Shown: positions 39,891 through 45,268 of the stretch, one piece after another
Layout of the letters: each line of letters starts with the position of its first letter
How positions within the stretch are numbered: the first letter of the stretch is position 1
NCBI GenBank assembly: GCA_937877535.1
Contig: CALFJF010000010.1
Coordinates: 1-45,268, forward strand
Length of the DNA: 45,268 nucleotides
Origin: an uncultured Treponema sp.
Lineage (GTDB): Bacteria; Spirochaetota; Spirochaetia; Treponematales; Treponemataceae
Reading direction: 5' to 3'
Position numbers and translations under genes: made by a program
Notes under the pieces: model-generated
The model's input: only the letters and a program-made list of their open reading frames with translations
Told to the model about the DNA's origin: nothing
Database searches by the model: none

Positions 39891-40451
39891 ATGGGAAACA
39901 ATAACAATTTAGTTCCAGGTTTCAACGATGAACGGGACGATAGCCTTAAAATCAACCTTGAGAAACTGGAGGAAGTTGAAAACGGGCTTGTTATTTATTT
40001 GAATGGGTACATCGACACTTACAATTCGAGTTTTTTTCAAAAGCGAATTCAAAAAGTTGTTGAGGCAGGGTTTATAAATCTAGTGTTCAACTGCGCATCT
40101 CTTAATTACGTTTCTTCCACGGGAATTGGCTCGTTTACCGCGTTCCTCAAAATGATTAAGCCGAAAGGCGGAGACATCGTTCTTCTTGAAATCCAACCGA
40201 AAGTGTACGAGGTGTTCCAACTCCTCGGATTTTCGCAGTTTTTCAATATCAAAGATTCAATGCAAGAAGCTTCGGCGTTCTTCAAATCCGTTGGCACAAA
40301 CGTTCCGTCATCGGATAGCATTTTCCCAAAGATTTTCAGTTGCCCCGTTTGCTCAAAGCGGCTCAAAGCAACAAAGAGCGGACGATTCCGTTGCTCCGAA
40401 TGTAAATCGATTCTTGCGATTGACCCACAAGGTCAAGTTTTCTTAGGGTAA
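39891..40451 (+). CDS. STAS-domain (anti-sigma-factor antagonist-like) protein with C-terminal zinc ribbon
   Basis: 186 residues. AGGAG 11 nt before the ATG at 39891 favours this start over the longer frame from 39822. The STAS domain spans about 20-125 (GLVIYLNGYIDTYNSSFFQK, the loop CASLNYVSSTGIGSF with the usual phosphorylatable Ser, GGDIVLLEIQPKVYEVFQLLGF). A Cys4 knuckle follows: C151, C154, C168, C171 (CPVC and CSEC). Fusion of STAS with a zinc ribbon is uncommon; the ribbon may bind a partner protein or nucleic acid. Likely a partner-switching signal component; no kinase or sigma factor is nearby. Confidence 0.9.
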   Translation: MGNNNNLVPGFNDERDDSLKINLEKLEEVENGLVIYLNGYIDTYNSSFFQKRIQKVVEAGFINLVFNCASLNYVSSTGIGSFTAFLKMIKPKGGDIVLLEIQPKVYEVFQLLGFSQFFNIKDSMQEASAFFKSVGTNVPSSDSIFPKIFSCPVCSKRLKATKSGRFRCSECKSILAIDPQGQVFLG

Positions 40452-40460
40452 ACAAACATA

Positions 40461-40499
40461 AAAATCCGACTAAAGTGCAAACTCGGTCGGATTTTTTTT
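40461..40499 (+). terminator. Terminator of the STAS gene
   Basis: AAAATCCGAC (40461-40470) pairs with GTCGGATTTT (40486-40495), followed by further T. Confidence 0.88.
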
Positions 40500-40571
40500 C
40501 AGACGTTTCATTCATTTTGAGTGCTTCATTTTAACAAAAGAACCGCCGAAAATCGTAAAGTAGAGGGCTGA

Positions 40572-41546
40572 ATGAAAGCGTCATTATCCTTGTTAATTTC
40601 TTATATATTCCTTTGCGTTCTGGGAACTATCGCGTGTGCCGCGCTGTTCATGGTTTCGCATTCGCTCTATTCTTTTGTGGCAGGAAAACCGCTTCCGATT
40701 ATTTCCGAAACGCTTTTTTTGCGTGGCGTTTTGTTTTCCGCGCCCGCCGTTTTTGCAACGTCTCTCGTTTTGCTCGTTCTTAGAATAATCCGTTGGAGAA
40801 ATGTTGGCGTATTCGGTCATATTTTGTCGTTTGTATTTTATTCGATTCTTTGCGTTGTTTTTTGGGTTTTCGCGCTTCCTCGTCTTATCGCGTATGAATC
40901 AGATACGCTCATGCAATTTGAAACTCGAACTGATTTGACCCCTGTTACGTCTGGATATTTTAGAAATCAAGGCGAAGGAATTTTGTATTTTTCGAGGGTT
41001 TTGCCGAGCGGAAAAGCGGACGGGATTTCTATAAATACGTCGCCGTCGCCTTCGTTTATTTCAGAACTTTCTGATTATCCGTCAAATACCGCAAGCGATT
41101 ATCCGTATTCTGACGTGATTGTTCGCGACGCAGTGCGTCCGCCGCTTTTGGCACAAAAACCGATTTTGGTGTATCAGACGTTTCTTTCGGCAGCGCGGGA
41201 CGCAAAACTTGGAGGAACGTGGGCGTGGCTTTTATTTGCGTCAATGGGGCTTTCGCTTTTTGCACTCTATTTTCTAAAATCCGTGAGCGATTGGAAATTG
41301 TTTAGCACGGCTTTTGTTGTTTTGGGCGCGATTTTGGTCGTTTTTGTAAATTACGCTTCTTTTTCTGGAAAAATCCCTGCGATTGTGTTTGATTTTTACG
41401 CGCGACTTCCAGAGTTTGTGAGCAACAAACCGATTTCGCTTTGTTTTAATGTTGTTTTTTTTGGAATCCTTACGATTTTTGGAGTCATTTCCACGATTTT
41501 TGCAATAAAGAAAAGAAAAATCAGCAAAGAGGGCGGTGAAGAATGA
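40572..41546 (+). CDS. Membrane protein of unknown function, first of a coupled pair
   Basis: 324 residues with about six hydrophobic helices. Two lie near the N terminus (ISYIFLCVLGTIACAALFM and a second around 50-70), one follows at 80-105, then a soluble segment of about 100 residues. Further helices occur at about 215, 240 and 290. The soluble part is rich in Ser and Pro and has no recognised motif. AGAGGG lies about 5 nt before the ATG. Its end overlaps the next gene by ATGA, so the two products are probably made together and may form a complex. Not recognised. Confidence 0.75.
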   Translation: MKASLSLLISYIFLCVLGTIACAALFMVSHSLYSFVAGKPLPIISETLFLRGVLFSAPAVFATSLVLLVLRIIRWRNVGVFGHILSFVFYSILCVVFWVFALPRLIAYESDTLMQFETRTDLTPVTSGYFRNQGEGILYFSRVLPSGKADGISINTSPSPSFISELSDYPSNTASDYPYSDVIVRDAVRPPLLAQKPILVYQTFLSAARDAKLGGTWAWLLFASMGLSLFALYFLKSVSDWKLFSTAFVVLGAILVVFVNYASFSGKIPAIVFDFYARLPEFVSNKPISLCFNVVFFGILTIFGVISTIFAIKKRKISKEGGEE

Positions 41547-43411
41547 AAAAATTGTTTTTGCTCGTTCTGGCGCACGTTATTGTAACGGCGGTTGTGTGCG
41601 CACTTCTTGCCGTGGTTGCTTTTTCAAAACCCGAACTTATTGCGGGAACTCAAGCGAAATATTCATTTTTCCTTTCGCTTTCGTTCTTTTTGAAAGCGTT
41701 GCCCGCCGCCGTTGCTTCTGGATTTTTGGTTGGCGCGTCCGTTTCTTTGGAAGAAATTGCTGGCGGAGCGGTTGCAAGATTCAAAACGGTCGTTTTGTCT
41801 TCTCTCTTTTGCATTTTTGTTGTTTTTTTCTCAACCGAAGTTTTTTCTCCGCTCGTTTCTTCGACTCTTTCCGAATTAAAAGACGCTCCCCGCGTTTTTC
41901 GGACGTTTTTTGAACTCGGTCAGCGAAGTTTTCAAGACGGACACATGGACATGGCTCTCAAATATGCGACCGAGGCTCTTTCTGTAAATCCAAATGATGA
42001 AGATGCCAGAAAACTCAGAGAGAACGCCATTTCGCTTGGAAACGCGACGGTCGATTTGCCGAGGCTAAAAACGCAATTTGAAAAAGAAAACTCGATTTTT
42101 GATAACGAAAAAAGCGAAGAATTGTTCGATTTGAATTTTAGTTACAACGAAATTGCGGGGCGAAGCGCGGAAGAACTTTTGCAAAAAAGCGAAGTCGCCG
42201 AAGACGAAGCGCGCGCTGGAAATAACGGAAAATGGCTTGACGCGCATTATTACGCGCTCCTTGCGTTTGCAACTTCTCCGCGCAATTCTGAAATTTCGCT
42301 TCGTGCCAAAAGGCAAGCCTTTCATTTTTGGAGCGTACTCAAAGAACCGTCGGAATTGTCGGACACTCCAGAAATGCAACTTTACAGGCAAAAAAAAGAA
42401 GCGTACACGCTCATGGCTTCGGGGAACAACATTGGCGCGTATTTTACGTTTCAAGAGATTTTGGAAACAAACGAATTAGCACGCGATGACCCAGACATAA
42501 AAAAATTTCTCAAAATCGTTACCGAGCGAGTTGAGAGCGCGTACTTTTTCACGGACGAACTTTCAAATCTTCGGCGGTTTGAAAGTTTTAAAAACGTTCG
42601 CTTTTCGATTCCGCGAAGCGACGGCGCATTTGATGTTGTTGCAATTCGCGGAATTACGCCAATCCGCGAGAACGGAAAATTGGTTCAATATTTGAGAGAA
42701 TTTTCTGTTTTTTCGTACAAAAAAAACGGCGAGTTTATTCGCTCTGTTTTTGCGCCTTACGCGCATCTTTCTTTTGAGGACGTTTCAGATTTTACTTCTT
42801 TTGAGCGCGATTTTTTTGAAATTCCGCACGAAGCGGCGTTTGTGCCGTACATTTTGCTCCACGGACTAGATTCTAGTGTGCAAGGAAAAGAAACCGTGCC
42901 AGAATATTCGTTTGGTGAAATCGATGATGAAAAAATCAAACGCGAAAAATCGGATTTTCTTGTGCTTCCTTTGGACGAAAGCGATTACAACATTCTTTGT
43001 GCCGCAAGCGCAGGCGAAGAGCATTTGAGTCCTGCAAAATTGTGGTCTCTTTTTAATCGAGCGCATTTGTTTGGGTATGCCGAAGAAACGTTTGGCGCAA
43101 GGCTTTTGCATTGCTTTTTTTATCCGCTTTTGCTTTTGGTTTTCTTTATATTTCTTGCAAAAATCGCTTGGAATAATCGCATTCAGCGCGGTGAACTTTT
43201 TAGATTTTCTTGGATTTTCATCTTGCCGTTTCTTATGGCGATGTGCCAAATTGCGTATTTGTTGATTTCGTACTTTGTGCGAATGTTGGCGTTTGCATTT
43301 GTTTCTTCAATGCGCATGACATCGTTTGTGGCAATTTTTGTAATCGGAGTCGTAACGCTGCTTTACGTTTCCACGTCGTTTATAATTCACGCCCGCACTC
43401 AAGAAGATTGA
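41543..43411 (+). CDS. Large membrane protein with TPR-like segment, second of the pair
   Basis: 622 residues. N-terminal helices lie at about 3-25, 38-60 and 75-100. A TPR-like helical region follows (FELGQRSFQDGHMDMALKYA, TEALSVNPNDEDARKLREN) with more helical repeats up to about 330. A beta-rich domain is next (RFSIPRSDGAFDVVAIRGI), and three C-terminal helices lie at about 525-620. The build suggests a membrane-bound scaffold or export factor; no catalytic motif is seen. Start by ATGA overlap with the preceding gene. Not recognised by name. Confidence 0.78.
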   Translation: MKKLFLLVLAHVIVTAVVCALLAVVAFSKPELIAGTQAKYSFFLSLSFFLKALPAAVASGFLVGASVSLEEIAGGAVARFKTVVLSSLFCIFVVFFSTEVFSPLVSSTLSELKDAPRVFRTFFELGQRSFQDGHMDMALKYATEALSVNPNDEDARKLRENAISLGNATVDLPRLKTQFEKENSIFDNEKSEELFDLNFSYNEIAGRSAEELLQKSEVAEDEARAGNNGKWLDAHYYALLAFATSPRNSEISLRAKRQAFHFWSVLKEPSELSDTPEMQLYRQKKEAYTLMASGNNIGAYFTFQEILETNELARDDPDIKKFLKIVTERVESAYFFTDELSNLRRFESFKNVRFSIPRSDGAFDVVAIRGITPIRENGKLVQYLREFSVFSYKKNGEFIRSVFAPYAHLSFEDVSDFTSFERDFFEIPHEAAFVPYILLHGLDSSVQGKETVPEYSFGEIDDEKIKREKSDFLVLPLDESDYNILCAASAGEEHLSPAKLWSLFNRAHLFGYAEETFGARLLHCFFYPLLLLVFFIFLAKIAWNNRIQRGELFRFSWIFILPFLMAMCQIAYLLISYFVRMLAFAFVSSMRMTSFVAIFVIGVVTLLYVSTSFIIHARTQED

Positions 43412-43428
43412 GAAAATTTGTTGCAACT

Positions 43429-43457
43429 ACGGTGGTTGAGCGTGTCAAAACCACCGT
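43429..43457. repeat. Dispersed inverted repeat, copy 7
   Basis: ACGGTGGTT and AACCACCGT arms (9 bp perfect) around GAGCGTGTCAA, directly after the end of the membrane-protein gene. A degenerate relative (TGAGTTTTCAATAAACTCAA) follows. Confidence 0.85.
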
Positions 43458-43589
43458 CTTCTTGCTTTTTGAGTTTTCAATAAACTCAACTACCACTTTC
43501 AGCATACATTTTGTAACAGCATCCAAAAATCCACGCAAAAAATCATATAAAAATTGCGAAAACTGCTATAAATCATCTCGCTTTTTCGC

Positions 43590-43595
43590 TATAAT
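43590..43595 (+). promoter_or_regulatory. ppdK -10 hexamer, near-leaderless spacing
   Basis: Perfect TATAAT, 9 nt before the ATG at 43605. No Shine-Dalgarno sequence and no good -35. Confidence 0.5.
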
Positions 43596-43604
43596 GAACG
43601 CACT

Positions 43605-45268
43605 ATGAAATATGTATATTTTTTTGGAAATGGCGACGCTGACGGCGATGAGTCGATGCGCGCTGAATTGGGTGGAAAGGGCGCAAACCTTGCGCAGATG
43701 GCAAAGGCTCCGTTGAGCCTTCCGGTTCCGGCTGGCTTTACAATCACGACTGATGTTTGTCAAAAATATTATGAGCTTGGTCGAAAATATCCCGAAGAAT
43801 TGGCTTCTCAGGTTGACGAATATTTGGCAAAACTTGAGTCGGTCATGGGGAAAAAGCTCGGCGACGAGGCTGACCCGCTTTTGGTTTCGGTTCGTTCGGG
43901 CGCGGCAATCTCAATGCCTGGCATGATGGACACAATCTTGAACCTCGGCTTGAACGACAAGGCTGTCCTCGGCTTGGCAAAAAAGACCGGCAACGAGCGA
44001 TTCGCATGGGACGCATACCGACGGTTCATTCAGATGTACGGCGATGTTGCTATGGGCGTTGACCACGACAAATTCGAGGCGATTATCGACGAAGTGAAGG
44101 CGACGGCTGGAGTCAAAGAAGACACCGAACTCACTACCGAAAATCTCAAAGAAATCGTCACCAAATACAAGGCGATGTATAAAGAAGAAAAAGGCTCTGA
44201 CTTCCCGCAGGACGCAAAAGAGCAGATGTGGGGCGCAATCGGGGCGGTCTTCGGCTCATGGATGAACCCACGCGCTATCAAATACCGAAAATTGAACAAC
44301 ATCAAGGAAGGCGCACTCAAGGGAACTGCCGTCACCGTCATGGCGATGGTCTTCGGAAACAAGGGCGAGACGAGCGGAACGGGCGTGTGCTTCAGCCGCG
44401 ACCCGTCAACGGGCGAAAATGTGTTCATGGGCGAATATTTGATGAACGCTCAGGGCGAAGATGTCGTCGCAGGAATCCGCACTCCGCAGAAACTCGCGCA
44501 GCTTGAGCAGACGAACAAGGCGATTTACGACGAGCTTTGCCAGATTCGCGAGCGGCTCGAAAAGCACTATCACGATATGCAGGACATGGAATTCACCGTC
44601 GAAGAGGGCAAACTTTTCATGCTCCAGTGCCGCAACGGAAAGCGAACAGGCGCGGCGGCTGTCAAAATGGCTGTGGATATGGTTGGCGAAGGACTCATCA
44701 CAAAAGAGCAGGCAATCATGCGCGTTGAGCCAGAGCAGTTGAATCAGCTTCTTCTTCCTCAGCTCGACAAAGAAGCCGTCAAAAAGGCAACCGAAATCGC
44801 GGCGGGCTTGAACGCTTCGCCTGGAGCGGGCTGCGGTCAAATCGTGTTCACGGCGGAAGAAGCCGAAGAATGGGCGAAGAACGGCAAGAAAGTCCTTCTC
44901 GTTCGCAAAGAAACATCTCCCGACGACATTGCAGGCATGGCTGTGGCGCAGGGAATCCTCACCTCAACGGGCGGACGCACTTCTCACGCGGCGGTCGTCG
45001 CACGCGGCATGGGAACTCCGTGCGTGTGCGGCTGTTCTGATGTCGCTTTCAAAGATGAAAGCACGGTCGTCATCAAAGGAAAATCTTACAAAAAAGGCGA
45101 CTATCTCACCATTGACGGAGCGACTGGTCTCGTGTATGAAGGTCAGGTTGCGGTTAAGCCAGCAACAATTTCAGGCGATTTGGAAACATTCTTGGGCTGG
45201 GCGGACGAAATCTGCGAAAAGTCAGAGCGCGTCACCGAGTCTGGAAACCGCGTGAAGGGATTCGACAT
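43605..45268 (+). CDS. ppdK: Pyruvate, phosphate dikinase (3' part outside window)
   Basis: About 554 N-terminal residues of a normally 870-900-residue enzyme that interconverts pyruvate, ATP and phosphate with PEP, AMP and pyrophosphate. Visible parts are MKYVYFFGNGDADGDES, LGGKGANLAQMAKAPLSLPVPAGFT, the ATP-grasp region SVRSGAAISMPGMMDTILNLGLN, and FSRDPSTGENVFMGEYL. The swivelling phosphohistidine domain has STGGRTSHAAVVARGMGTPC, where the His carries the phosphate. The gene runs off the right edge. The GC-richer, biased codons fit high expression, in keeping with a glycolytic role of this enzyme in treponemes. Confidence 0.97.
   Translation, partial: MKYVYFFGNGDADGDESMRAELGGKGANLAQMAKAPLSLPVPAGFTITTDVCQKYYELGRKYPEELASQVDEYLAKLESVMGKKLGDEADPLLVSVRSGAAISMPGMMDTILNLGLNDKAVLGLAKKTGNERFAWDAYRRFIQMYGDVAMGVDHDKFEAIIDEVKATAGVKEDTELTTENLKEIVTKYKAMYKEEKGSDFPQDAKEQMWGAIGAVFGSWMNPRAIKYRKLNNIKEGALKGTAVTVMAMVFGNKGETSGTGVCFSRDPSTGENVFMGEYLMNAQGEDVVAGIRTPQKLAQLEQTNKAIYDELCQIRERLEKHYHDMQDMEFTVEEGKLFMLQCRNGKRTGAAAVKMAVDMVGEGLITKEQAIMRVEPEQLNQLLLPQLDKEAVKKATEIAAGLNASPGAGCGQIVFTAEEAEEWAKNGKKVLLVRKETSPDDIAGMAVAQGILTSTGGRTSHAAVVARGMGTPCVCGCSDVAFKDESTVVIKGKSYKKGDYLTIDGATGLVYEGQVAVKPATISGDLETFLGWADEICEKSERVTESGNRVKGFD

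Overview
The window reads as a chromosomal segment of a spirochaete, most likely a Treponema. The clues are a spirochaete/mitochondrial-type EF-G (AHIDSGKTT P-loop, HEVRGKDGVGA), pyruvate phosphate dikinase, a wealth of FxxC-type lipoprotein and outer-membrane-like secreted proteins, AAA/TTT-rich coding sequence and many dispersed inverted repeats. These assignments rest on family recognition from sequence alone; no database search was run.

Layout. 1-5.96 kb: fusA (5' part, minus strand), a secreted Asp-rich lipoprotein, an SNF-type sodium symporter with a SAM methyltransferase, and a Bax-inhibitor-1-like membrane protein. 5.96-14.99 kb is the accessory-looking part. It starts with a promoter, a tiny leader ORF and a terminator. 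Then comes a GC-rich fusion gene joining the C-terminal half of carbamoyl-phosphate synthase to a DapF-type epimerase. After it lies an AT-rich two-gene cassette: a DUF6680-like membrane protein and a 1529-residue GHKL ATPase with a C-terminal DUF3883/NO VEIN nuclease-like domain. The cassette is bracketed by diverged copies of the dapF 3' end (9093-9122 and 14518-14692), and a decayed toxin-like fragment follows. 14.99-24.93 kb: a response regulator, an AAA+ ATPase divergent from a VIT/VWA protein, and the glycogen genes glgP and glgX. 25.1-31.8 kb: a three-gene ferric-iron-type ABC importer, a sirtuin, an outer-membrane-like protein and era. 31.8-34.1 kb: a repeat-dense spacer holding a second example of a left-over gene 3' end (ettA), then ettA itself. 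34.1-45.3 kb: an operon of S41 protease, rsmE, a WecG/TagA glycosyltransferase and an unusual sigma-54-activator-like AAA+ protein; then trmJ-like, an SDR, a STAS/zinc-ribbon protein, two coupled membrane proteins and ppdK (5' part).

Most interesting. (1) At two unrelated genes (dapF and ettA) a diverged duplicate of the gene's own 3' end, stop codon included, lies downstream beyond a cluster of perfect hairpins. The ettA copies differ mostly at synonymous sites, so they diverged as working genes before coming together. This looks like a scar of xenologous gene replacement, or of an element that swaps gene tails. (2) At dapF the two outer tails flank the candidate defence cassette, making this locus look like an insertion hotspot. 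(3) A multi-hairpin repeat has inserted in frame inside the CPS-DapF gene, and the DapF domain has Ala where the first catalytic Cys is expected. (4) About seven genes have a -10 hexamer only 6-9 nt before the start codon and no Shine-Dalgarno sequence, suggesting frequent leaderless transcripts.
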